Of a stretch of 6,417 nucleotides of DNA, positions 1-5,533 are shown piece after piece. This stretch comes from Alphaproteobacteria bacterium (GTDB taxonomy: Bacteria > Pseudomonadota > Alphaproteobacteria > RF32 > CAG-239). The stretch is taken from contig JAGCOI010000204.1 in NCBI GenBank assembly GCA_017645485.1, positions 1 through 6,417 on the forward strand. The letters are read 5' to 3'. Both the position numbers and the translations under genes were made by a program. Within the stretch, counting starts at the first letter, position 1. Every line of letters begins with the position of its first letter. The notes under the pieces are model-generated. The model searched no databases. It was not told where the DNA came from and worked only from the letters and a program-made list of their open reading frames with translations.

Positions 1-1273
1 CATGAATCAGTTTTTGATGCAAAGGTATTGTTGTTTCGATTCCATCGATAACAAACTCATCCAAAGCACGACGTAAGCGCATAATCGCCCCGCTACGCGT
101 TTTAGCATTGATGATTAATTTGGCAATCATACTGTCATAACAAGCCGGAACGCTATATCCCGAATATATTTCGGAATCAACACGTACCCCTAAACCACCC
201 GGTGCGTGCCATTCTTCAATAAGCCCCGGAGAGGGTGCAAAAGTATCGGGATTTTCGGCATTAATGCGACATTCAATTGCATGTCCTGAAAAAACAATAT
301 CTTCTTGTTTAAAACTAAGTTTAGCACCGCTGGCTATTCTGATTTGTTCACGAACGATATCAATATCCGTTACAGCTTCAGTTATCGGATGTTCAACCTG
401 TAAACGCGTATTCATTTCCATAAAATAAAATTTACCGTCTTCATATAAAAACTCCAGCGTACCTGCATTTGTATATCCGATTTTTTGCATAGCCTTACGC
501 ACTGTTTTACATATTGTTTGACGTGCCGTCTCATTTAAGGCCGGTGACGGTGTTTCTTCAATCACTTTTTGATGACCGCGTTGAATAGAGCAGTCTCTTT
601 CCCCTAAATGTACAACATTACCGAAACTGTCTGCTAAAATTTGAATTTCGATATGCCGTGGATGTGTTAAGAACTTTTCCAAATATACAGCATCACTCAT
701 AAAAGAGGCTTTGGCTTCTGCACGCGCCAAAGAATAAGCTTCCGGCAAATCTTCGGCCTTCATGGCAATCTTCATACCTTTACCACCACCGCCGTTTTTA
801 GCTTTTACAATAACCGGAAAACCGATTTTTTTGGCCCAAATATAAGCTTCGTCCAACGTTTTTAATTCGGGAGATCCCTCTGCCACAGGCATACCGGCCT
901 TCTGTGCTGCAGCTCTGGCCGCAATTTTATCTCCCATCAATCTCATTTGCGCCGAAGTCGGACCAACAAAAGCAATACCATGACGTTCCACCATCTCGGC
1001 AAAATCGGCATTTTCCGATAAAAAACCGTAACCCGGATGAATGGCATCAGCCCCTGTAATAACGGCTGCTGAAATAATAGCAGGTTTATTTAAATAAGAT
1101 TCGCTTGCTTTGGCCGGACCTATACAAACCGCCTCATCAGCCATACGTACATGCATGGCATTGGCATCTGCCTCCGAATGCACAGCCACCGTTTTAATGC
1201 CCATCTCGCGACAGGCACGCTGGATACGCAAGGCAATTTCGCCACGATTTGCGATTAAAATTTTTTCAAACAT
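1..1273 (-). CDS. accC: Acetyl-CoA carboxylase, biotin carboxylase subunit AccC (3' end cut by window)
   Basis: AccC carries out the ATP- and bicarbonate-dependent carboxylation of the biotin on AccB, the first half-reaction of acetyl-CoA carboxylase in cytoplasmic fatty-acid synthesis. 424 residues are visible with no internal stop. The family has about 450, so only some 25 C-terminal residues lie beyond base 1. Seen in order: the N-terminal domain opening MFEKILIANRGEIALRI, HPGYGFLSEN near 79-88, the ATP-grasp glycine loop NGGGGKGM at 160-167, the lysine-bearing ERDCSIQRGHQK at 225-236 (K236 matches E. coli K238), FMEMNTRLQVEHP at 284-296 with the metal- and bicarbonate-site Glu, Asn and Arg, and ECRINAE at 334-340. 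One oddity is glycine at 233, where most members have arginine (RRHQK). The start is the ATG at 1271-1273, 17 bases after the accB stop, behind a weak GTGGA/GAG ribosome site. It is cotranscribed with accB. Identity is very secure. Confidence 0.97.
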   Translation of the reverse strand, partial: MFEKILIANRGEIALRIQRACREMGIKTVAVHSEADANAMHVRMADEAVCIGPAKASESYLNKPAIISAAVITGADAIHPGYGFLSENADFAEMVERHGIAFVGPTSAQMRLMGDKIAARAAAQKAGMPVAEGSPELKTLDEAYIWAKKIGFPVIVKAKNGGGGKGMKIAMKAEDLPEAYSLARAEAKASFMSDAVYLEKFLTHPRHIEIQILADSFGNVVHLGERDCSIQRGHQKVIEETPSPALNETARQTICKTVRKAMQKIGYTNAGTLEFLYEDGKFYFMEMNTRLQVEHPITEAVTDIDIVREQIRIASGAKLSFKQEDIVFSGHAIECRINAENPDTFAPSPGLIEEWHAPGGLGVRVDSEIYSGYSVPACYDSMIAKLIINAKTRSGAIMRLRRALDEFVIDGIETTIPLHQKLIH

Positions 1274-1290
1274 ATTCTCAAATCCACTTG

Positions 1291-1767
1291 TTATTCAATC
1301 ACAATTAAAGGCGCACCATATTCCACAGGATCACCTGCCTCAACCAAAATTTTTGTTACACGGCCGCTTTTATGTGCTTTAACAGGGTTAAACGTTTTCA
1401 TTGCTTCGATTAAACAAACCGTATCGCCCGCCGTTACATCATCTCCGACACGAACAAAATCAGGTCCTGACTGATTAGCGGCCAAATAAACAACGCCAAC
1501 CATCGGCGATTTTACCGCATTCGGATCATCCCGATAATCCTGAATTAAATTTTCAACTTCTTCAGGTAATTCTTTAGCGTCTTCTTTAACGGGCTTCGGT
1601 TCTAAATTTTGCTCAACAGACACAACTTGAGGTGCAACACACACACCGTTTTGACGCGCAAGAGAAATGCGAACACTTTCATCTTCATATTCAAGTTCGG
1701 TTAAATTTGACTTATTTAAAATTTCAGCAAGCTTGCTGATGACTTTGGTATCAATCGGATTTGGCAT
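1291..1767 (-). CDS. accB: Biotin carboxyl carrier protein of acetyl-CoA carboxylase, AccB
   Basis: AccB is the swinging-arm subunit: biotin on its conserved lysine is carboxylated by AccC and then passes CO2 to acetyl-CoA in the AccA/AccD transferase, forming malonyl-CoA. The 158-residue length is normal. Residues 1-40 form the N-terminal subunit-contact segment, and about 45-80 are an acidic linker rich in Glu, Lys and Pro. Residues 86-158 form the biotinyl domain, with SPMVG at 87-91, the thumb typical of acetyl-CoA carboxylase carriers (about 94-106), and EAMKTFN at 121-127, where K124 is the biotinylation site. EAMKT in place of E. coli EAMKM is a common variant. The start is set by AAAAGGAA at 1772-1779, five bases upstream, and the stop is TAA. 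It is the first gene of accB-accC, driven by the promoter at 1815-1843. accA and accD are not in view. Confidence 0.97.
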   Translation of the reverse strand: MPNPIDTKVISKLAEILNKSNLTELEYEDESVRISLARQNGVCVAPQVVSVEQNLEPKPVKEDAKELPEEVENLIQDYRDDPNAVKSPMVGVVYLAANQSGPDFVRVGDDVTAGDTVCLIEAMKTFNPVKAHKSGRVTKILVEAGDPVEYGAPLIVIE

Positions 1768-1814
1768 GTTGTTCCTTTTTCTTTAGAAAAAATTAACGTT
1801 TATTTTCACTTGAT

Positions 1815-1843
1815 TTTATAAGACAAATAAAAATGATTGTCAA
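1815..1843 (-). promoter_or_regulatory. Sigma-70 promoter of accBC
   Basis: On the minus strand a perfect -35 TTGACA (1838-1843) stands exactly 17 bases before TATAAA (1815-1820), which matches the -10 consensus at five of six positions. Transcription would begin near 1808, giving a leader of about 40 bases before the accB ATG at 1767, with its ribosome site at 1772-1779. This is the best promoter match in the window, and spacing, strand and position all fit. The -35 lies inside an inverted repeat described separately. Confidence 0.8.
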
Positions 1844-1848
1844 CAATC
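1835..1848. promoter_or_regulatory. Inverted repeat over the accBC -35 box, possible operator
   Basis: GATTGT-CA-ACAATC is a pair of perfect 6-base arms around a 2-base centre. Pairing resumes at 1832-1833 with 1850-1851 after one mismatch. It covers the whole -35 box of the accBC promoter (1838-1843), where a dimeric repressor would block RNA polymerase. accBC control is known in other bacteria (AccB autoregulation in E. coli), but no known regulator motif is recognised here, so the function is inferred from symmetry and position only. Confidence 0.35.
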
Positions 1849-1866
1849 TTTATCCTCCATGTGCGC

Positions 1867-1879
1867 CAAATTAAATTTG
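1867..1879. repeat. 13-base palindrome in the accB-sufC intergenic region
   Basis: CAAATT-A-AATTTG is a perfect 6-base inverted repeat around one base. It lies upstream of both the accBC promoter and the candidate sufC promoter. It could be an operator for the suf genes, but AT-rich DNA yields such palindromes often. It does not resemble the IscR, Fur or Irr boxes I know. Confidence 0.25.
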
Positions 1880-1899
1880 AAAATCTCTCTTGATTTTCT

Positions 1900-1929
1900 T
1901 TGTAAAAATGCTTATCGTATGCCTACAAT
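1900..1929 (+). promoter_or_regulatory. Candidate sigma-70 promoter of sufCD
   Basis: TTGTAA (1900-1905) and TACAAT (1924-1929), separated by 18 bases, are the best plus-strand match in the 200-base gap between accB and sufC. The -10 fits at five of six positions and the -35 at four. Transcription would start near 1936, about 32 bases before the chosen sufC ATG. If correct, the TTG at 1890 cannot be the sufC start because it would lie upstream of the transcript. Confidence 0.4.
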
Positions 1930-1955
1930 CAGAAAAGATAAGAGAGCTAACAAAT

Positions 1956-1960
1956 GGAAA
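1956..1960 (+). promoter_or_regulatory. Ribosome binding site fixing the sufC start at 1968
   Basis: GGAAA ends seven bases before the ATG at 1968, a normal spacing. The upstream in-frame candidates, TTG at 1890 and ATG at 1908, would add N-terminal residues not found in SufC proteins and have no comparable ribosome site. Confidence 0.55.
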
Positions 1961-1967
1961 CAGATGC

Positions 1968-2735
1968 ATGACAAACAAACCGATACTCGAAATTAAAAAT
2001 CTTTGCGCCAATGTTGCCGGAAAAGAAATTATCAAGAATTTCAACTTAAACATATATCCCGGAGAAATTCATACAATCATGGGGCCGAACGGTGCCGGAA
2101 AATCAACTTTATCCCACGTTTTAACAGGAAAATCCGGTTATGAGGTAACTTCCGGTCAAGTCCTTTTCAAAGGTAAAAACATGCTTGATTTAAAACCGGA
2201 AGAACGTGCCAATGAAGGATTATTTCTTATTATGCAATATCCTGTCGAAATTCCGGGGGTTTCGTTTCTTACTTTCCTCAAACACGCTATCAATGCCAAA
2301 CGCAAATATACAAATCAACCCGAATTAAACACTTCGGAATTTATGAAACTTGTTCAACTGCAGGCCTTAAAACTCCATATTTCTTCCGAGATGCTGAAAC
2401 GCTCCGTTAATGTAGGCTTTTCAGGCGGTGAAAAAAAGCGTATGGAAACGCTCCAGATGGCACTTTTAAACCCTGTATTGGCTATTTTAGACGAAGCCGA
2501 TTCAGGACTTGATATTGATGCTCTAAAACTTGTAGCCGACGGCATCAATGATTTACATAATCAGGAAAATGCCTTATTGATTATCACGCACCATCAAGAT
2601 TTACTTGAACATATCATCCCTGATTTTGTTCATGTTTTTGCCGACGGACATATTATCAAAACCGGCGACAAAAATTTGGCACTTGAACTTGAATCAAAAG
2701 GTTATACAGATTTTATCAAAGAGGCACAATGTTAG
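1968..2735 (+). CDS. sufC: Fe-S cluster assembly ATPase SufC
   Basis: SufC is the ABC-type ATPase of the cytoplasmic SufBC2D scaffold. Its ATP-driven dimerisation reshapes SufB and SufD so that a nascent Fe-S cluster can form. From the ATG at 1968 it has 255 residues, close to the usual ~250, and begins MTNKPILEIKNL as SufC proteins do. Seen in order: Walker A GPNGAGKST; the Q-loop region MQYPVEIPGVS, which is characteristic of SufC; the signature FSGGEKKRMETLQ; Walker B LAILDEADSGLD; and the H-loop ITHHQDLL. All ATPase residues are present and there is no membrane segment. A longer frame reaches back to a TTG at 1890, but that extension is not family-like. Its stop (TAG) overlaps the sufD start by 7 bases, which points to translational coupling. 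sufB, normally immediately upstream, is absent. Confidence 0.95.
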   Translation: MTNKPILEIKNLCANVAGKEIIKNFNLNIYPGEIHTIMGPNGAGKSTLSHVLTGKSGYEVTSGQVLFKGKNMLDLKPEERANEGLFLIMQYPVEIPGVSFLTFLKHAINAKRKYTNQPELNTSEFMKLVQLQALKLHISSEMLKRSVNVGFSGGEKKRMETLQMALLNPVLAILDEADSGLDIDALKLVADGINDLHNQENALLIITHHQDLLEHIIPDFVHVFADGHIIKTGDKNLALELESKGYTDFIKEAQC

Positions 2736-3346
2736 ATTTATTAGCATCTATCTTATCGGAAAATACGGATATTCCGGCTCTGACTTCATTAAGGCAAAAA
2801 GGTAAAATTGCTTTTTCAAACATTTCTGATTTGAAAACAGAAGCTTATAAATACACACCTGTCTGGCAAAAACTTACAAAAGAGATGTTTGAAGAGGTGG
2901 CACCCTGCTTGCACGAAAATTGCGAGTGCCATCATCAATATTTACCCTTCAATGCTTATGAATTGCATTATTGCAACGGATGCATACACCCTCATTTTTC
3001 TTTTATGGAAGGGCTTGAAATATCCACTTTATTAACGGCTGTCACAGAACATGAAATTCAAAAATATATCAATAAATTTGACTTAGATAAATTTCCTTTT
3101 GCGGCGTTAAACACCGCACATCTTGAACAGGGTTTATTTATACGTATTTCAAAAAAATTGGATAAGCCGCTTGCATTAATTTATCACAACACAAAAAGCG
3201 GCGCTAAATATATACGTAACATCATCGTATCCGAAGCCGACAGTCATGCCGAATTAATTGAAGTATACGAAGGCTCCGATCAGCCTTATTTTATAAATAT
3301 CGTTAATGAAATTTTTATTGCCCGACATGCTGTCTTAAAACATTAA
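2729..3346 (+). CDS. sufD: SufD N-terminal fragment (205 residues, ends at premature TAA)
   Basis: This is the product if translation stops at the internal TAA. It holds the helical N-terminal region (for example LKTEAYKYTPVWQKL at about 35-49, the usual SufD/SufB sequence) and the first strands of the beta-helix core. It lacks the rest of the core and the C-terminal part that contacts SufC, so alone it should not form a working SufBC2D scaffold. Residues 60-89 hold five Cys (60, 65, 67, 82, 85) and six His (62, 68, 69, 80, 87, 89), which is unusual for this part of SufD. Start: the ATG inside the end of sufC, with AAAGAGG about six bases upstream. Confidence 0.7.
   Translation: MLDLLASILSENTDIPALTSLRQKGKIAFSNISDLKTEAYKYTPVWQKLTKEMFEEVAPCLHENCECHHQYLPFNAYELHYCNGCIHPHFSFMEGLEISTLLTAVTEHEIQKYINKFDLDKFPFAALNTAHLEQGLFIRISKKLDKPLALIYHNTKSGAKYIRNIIVSEADSHAELIEVYEGSDQPYFINIVNEIFIARHAVLKH
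2906..2995 (+). other. Cys/His-rich stretch in SufD
   Basis: Codons 60-89 of sufD encode CLHENCECHH and, after a 10-residue gap, HYCNGCIHPH. As I recall, SufD proteins carry ordinary residues here, such as a VNGR-type turn where this protein has CNGC. The density of possible metal ligands suggests a zinc or iron site, but no defined domain is recognised and the role is unknown. Confidence 0.4.
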
Positions 3347-3583
3347 AAGCGGCAAAATGAAGGCAACAACACGGCACATATTGCTTTTTCGAATGTTCAA
3401 ATTAAATCCGGCGGAAAATATGAAAGCTACACATATGAGCAAGGTGCTCAAATTGCCCGAAATGAAACACATGTTTGTTTAAAAGAAGAGAATGCCGAGG
3501 CACTTGTTAACGCTGCTTATCTTCTAAAAGACTCAAGACTTACAGATACCACAACGGATATAGAGCATATTTCACCGCAAACC

Positions 3584-3943
3584 ATGTCACAGCAACAAGT
3601 ACGCGGTGTTATTGATGATAATGCACAGGGCGTTTTTCAGGGTAAAATTCATATTCATCCGAATGCACAACAAACACAAGGCTATCAATTGCATAAAGCA
3701 TTGCTTTTATCGGACAATGCCCATATTGATGTGAAGCCCGAACTTGAAATTTATGCCGACGATGTTAAATGCTCTCACGGTTCCACCAGCGGAGATTTAA
3801 ATCAAGACGAGCTTTTCTATTTAAGATCTCGAGGGATTGATGAGCACACTGCCCGTCAAATTTTAATATCCGCATTTTTAGATACCGTATTTAACGACAT
3901 TTCAAACACTGATATTAAAGAATTTTTGACACATCTTCGTTAG
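3584..3943 (+). CDS. sufD: SufD C-terminal fragment (119 residues, first ATG after the internal stop)
   Basis: This is the only ATG-led stretch in frame after the premature stop. It carries the most conserved part of SufD: IHIHPNAQQTQGYQ, LLLSDNAHIDVKPELEIYAD, then KCSHG, whose His (fragment residue 65) matches E. coli SufD H360, needed for cluster assembly with SufB. FYLRSRGI and the C-terminal helices for SufC contact follow. No ribosome site precedes the ATG, and it lies 237 bases past the stop, so independent translation is doubtful. Codons 3347-3583, between the stop and this ATG, are also SufD-like, so the fragment is best read as the tail of one interrupted gene. Confidence 0.5.
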   Translation: MSQQQVRGVIDDNAQGVFQGKIHIHPNAQQTQGYQLHKALLLSDNAHIDVKPELEIYADDVKCSHGSTSGDLNQDELFYLRSRGIDEHTARQILISAFLDTVFNDISNTDIKEFLTHLR

Positions 3944-3955
3944 TGTATTAACCTC

Positions 3956-3993
3956 AAAAAAAAGCTTGCAAACTTCAGCTTGCAAGCCTTTTT
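3956..3993. terminator. Bidirectional intrinsic terminator between sufD and the DsbA-like gene
   Basis: GCTTGCAA (3964-3971) pairs perfectly with TTGCAAGC (3980-3987) around an 8-base loop. On the plus strand a C and five T follow (3989-3993), ending sufCD. Read from the minus strand, the hairpin is followed by eight T (complement of the A run 3956-3963), ending the DsbA-like gene. It lies between two convergent stops at 3943 and 4013, exactly where a shared terminator is expected. Confidence 0.85.
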
Positions 3994-4012
3994 GACAATC
4001 TAAAATTCAAAA

Positions 4013-4756
4013 TTATTTCAGTCTGTCGATTTCCGCCTGAATACCGGCTTCATCAATCACCTGAATTTGTGTACCGTTCAAAACAAGAGACGGAACACCG
4101 CGAACTTGGAGTTTATTAGCTAAGTCAGAAACTTCTTCAATTGTGTTTGAAACTTTTTCAGAAGCAACGTCTTCCTTAAATTTCTTCATATCCAAGCCGG
4201 CTTTTTCAGCCATATTGTTGATGATTTCTTCAGTCAATCTTGCATCAGAGCCGAGCATAACCGTGTATAATTCCAAGAATTTACCTTGTTCATTTGCAGC
4301 TAATGCAGCTTGAGCAGCATATTTTGAAATTTGAGCAACAAACGTAATCGGTTTGAACACAACTTTGATGTCAGGATTCTTTTTAATAACAGCTTCAACT
4401 GCAGGAGCCAATCTCTTGCAATAACCGCAAGAAAAGTCAAAGAATTCAACCAAAACAATCTTAGCATCTTTCGGACCGACAAACGGTGAATTTGCATTAT
4501 TGTTCAATTCTTCAATATTTGCCTTAAACAAGCGGGAAGCTTCCTGTAATTGAGCTTCACGTTGAAGTTGTTCATATCTTTGCAATGCGCCGACCACAAT
4601 CTCCGGATCATTTTCCAAAGCGGTACGTAATTCAGCCTTATCTAAAGCTGCAGATGTCGTAGCTGCTTTGTGAGGGCAACATCCCAAAAATACATAAATA
4701 GCCGTCGCAATGGAAACAATCAAAGCAACAACTGAAATAAATAAAGAGTTTTTCAT
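4013..4756 (-). CDS. DsbA/Com1-family thiol:disulfide oxidoreductase, membrane-anchored or exported
   Basis: A thioredoxin-fold protein that probably forms or rearranges disulfides in envelope proteins. Of 247 residues, about 5-24 are a hydrophobic segment after MKNSL, acting as signal or anchor. C26 and C27 follow (FLGCC), so a lipoprotein cleavage site is conceivable but not a good lipobox. Residues 38-85 are a charged, helical DsbA-type N-terminal region. The catalytic motif C110-G-Y-C113 sits in FFDFSCGYCKR, as in Com1-like DsbA proteins, a helical insertion follows at about 140-215, and the cis-proline loop is VRGVPS with P222. All redox residues are present. The start is backed by AAAGGAAA at 4760-4767. 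It is a single-gene unit, convergent with sufCD and divergent from the phosphate genes. Oxidase and isomerase/reductase roles cannot be separated from sequence; no DsbB or DsbD gene is in view. Confidence 0.88.
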   Translation of the reverse strand: MKNSLFISVVALIVSIATAIYVFLGCCPHKAATTSAALDKAELRTALENDPEIVVGALQRYEQLQREAQLQEASRLFKANIEELNNNANSPFVGPKDAKIVLVEFFDFSCGYCKRLAPAVEAVIKKNPDIKVVFKPITFVAQISKYAAQAALAANEQGKFLELYTVMLGSDARLTEEIINNMAEKAGLDMKKFKEDVASEKVSNTIEEVSDLANKLQVRGVPSLVLNGTQIQVIDEAGIQAEIDRLK

Positions 4757-4771
4757 ATTTTTCCTTTCTAA

Positions 4772-4783
4772 AATTACGTAATT
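4772..4783. promoter_or_regulatory. 12-base perfect palindrome upstream of the DsbA-like gene
   Basis: AATTACGTAATT is fully self-complementary. It lies between the DsbA-like gene's ribosome site and the TATAAT at 4781-4786 (minus strand), sharing three bases with that hexamer, so a protein bound here would cover the -10/start region. No known regulator site is recognised, and a chance origin in AT-rich DNA is possible. Confidence 0.3.
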
Positions 4784-4786
4784 ATA
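4781..4786 (-). promoter_or_regulatory. Candidate -10 box of the DsbA-like gene
   Basis: The minus strand reads a perfect TATAAT 24 bases before the ATG at 4756. No acceptable -35 lies 16-18 bases upstream (the place reads GAGTAT). A second possibility is TATAAA (4801-4806) with TTGCTA (4822-4827), but the 15-base spacing is short. A promoter must exist in this 114-base divergent gap, but which element is used is unclear. Confidence 0.3.
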
Positions 4787-4870
4787 AAAAACAGGCTTAA
4801 TTTATACTCTTTTTTCATAATTAGCAAGATAAAATATCGGCATAATAACAAAAAACAGGGAGAAATTGCA

Positions 4871-5530
4871 ATGTTTAACATAAAGTTCACATTATTTTCC
4901 CATACTAAGGAATTAGAGCATAAAATAGATGAACTACATGATAAAATCATTGAAATATCAATGGTTTTTAAAAAAGCCGTGCATTTGTTTTTAAAAGAGC
5001 AACGAAGTGCTAATTATAAAAAACTCAGCAAAGAGATTAAACTTATTGAGCATGAAGCCGATATTTTACGTCGTGATATCGAAAGTCGCCTTTATGCGCA
5101 AAATCTTATTCCCGATTTCAGAGGAGATGTTTTGGAACTTGTTGAAAATTTAGATAAGGTTATTAATGAATTGGATGAAGTGGCCCACCAATTTTATTTG
5201 GAACAACCCGTGATTCCTGATATTTATCATGATGATTTGAAAGAACTTGTCAATCAGGTATGCGATTGTACCGAAAATCTGGCGTTTGCATCCCGTGCCT
5301 TCTTCAGAGATTTTACCGCAGTCCGTAATTATTCGAAAAAAGTATATTTTTATGAACATGAGAGCGATAAAACCACTGCTAAATTGATGGATGCTGTTTT
5401 TTCATCAAAATTGGAATTAGCACACAAATTACAACTTAAAACCTTTTTAAGCGAAGTGGCCGACGTAGCCGATTTGGCTGAAAATTGCGTAGATCAACTG
5501 TTAATTTATGTTATTAAGCGGGATATATAA
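4871..5530 (+). CDS. DUF47 (PhoU-like) family protein, Pit accessory/regulator
   Basis: DUF47 proteins resemble PhoU and are usually encoded directly before a Pit phosphate transporter, whose activity they are thought to modulate; the mechanism is not settled. The 219-residue length is typical. It is predicted to be all-helical and cytoplasmic, with no signal or membrane segment. Two PhoU-type acidic metal-binding patterns are visible in the two pseudo-repeated helical bundles: EHEAD at 60-64 and EHESD at 162-166, with further acidic residues in NELDEVAH (99-106) and EVADVADLAEN (195-205). The start has a strong ribosome site, AGGGAGA at 4857-4863, seven bases before ATG. The permease start follows the TAA by 3 bases, so the two are surely cotranscribed and probably coupled. 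No PhoB box and no convincing promoter was seen in the 114 bases upstream. Confidence 0.9.
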   Translation: MFNIKFTLFSHTKELEHKIDELHDKIIEISMVFKKAVHLFLKEQRSANYKKLSKEIKLIEHEADILRRDIESRLYAQNLIPDFRGDVLELVENLDKVINELDEVAHQFYLEQPVIPDIYHDDLKELVNQVCDCTENLAFASRAFFRDFTAVRNYSKKVYFYEHESDKTTAKLMDAVFSSKLELAHKLQLKTFLSEVADVADLAENCVDQLLIYVIKRDI

Positions 5531-5533
5531 TTC

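Larger units (their letters stand above)
2729..3943 (+). pseudogene. sufD: sufD, Fe-S assembly scaffold gene interrupted by one in-frame TAA
   Basis: SufD partners SufB in the SufBC2D scaffold. The frame from ATG 2729 to TAG 3943 holds 403 sense codons, close to the family length (E. coli 423), and reads as one SufD protein except for TAA at 3344-3346 (codon 206). Codons before it end VLKH and those after read KRQNEGNNTAHIAFSNV. In SufD proteins this place reads roughly LDHYKLQ, so TAA replaces a tyrosine codon (TAT or TAC), one base change away. Sequence downstream keeps family features without decay or frameshift, including YADDVKCSHG near codons 342-351. The options are a recent nonsense mutation, a sequencing or assembly error, or stop read-through. 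TAA ends three other genes in the window, so general reassignment is excluded. The gene overlaps sufC by 7 bases and is followed by a terminator. Confidence 0.85.

Noticed and set aside
1110..1382. Plus-strand open frame of 90 codons across accC and accB
   Set aside because: It lies antisense to two certain genes and spans their junction. Its predicted protein has no recognisable features, so it is a shadow frame.
1890..1967. N-terminal extension of sufC from the TTG at 1890
   Set aside because: The 26 extra residues do not look like SufC and overlap the candidate promoter. A GGAAA ribosome site sits before the ATG at 1968, where the family N-terminus begins.
1871..2053. Minus-strand open frame of 60 codons overlapping the sufC start
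   Set aside because: It is antisense to sufC and its promoter region; the protein is low-complexity hydrophobic with no family resemblance.
3344..3346. TAA reassigned to an amino acid (alternative genetic code)
   Set aside because: accB, the DsbA-like gene and the DUF47 gene all end in TAA exactly at their family-expected C-termini, so TAA is a working stop here. Only local read-through remains possible.
3330..3360. Programmed or accidental frameshift splitting sufD
   Set aside because: Both halves are in the same frame and the codons immediately before and after the stop both fit SufD, so no shift is involved; only a stop codon is inserted by substitution.
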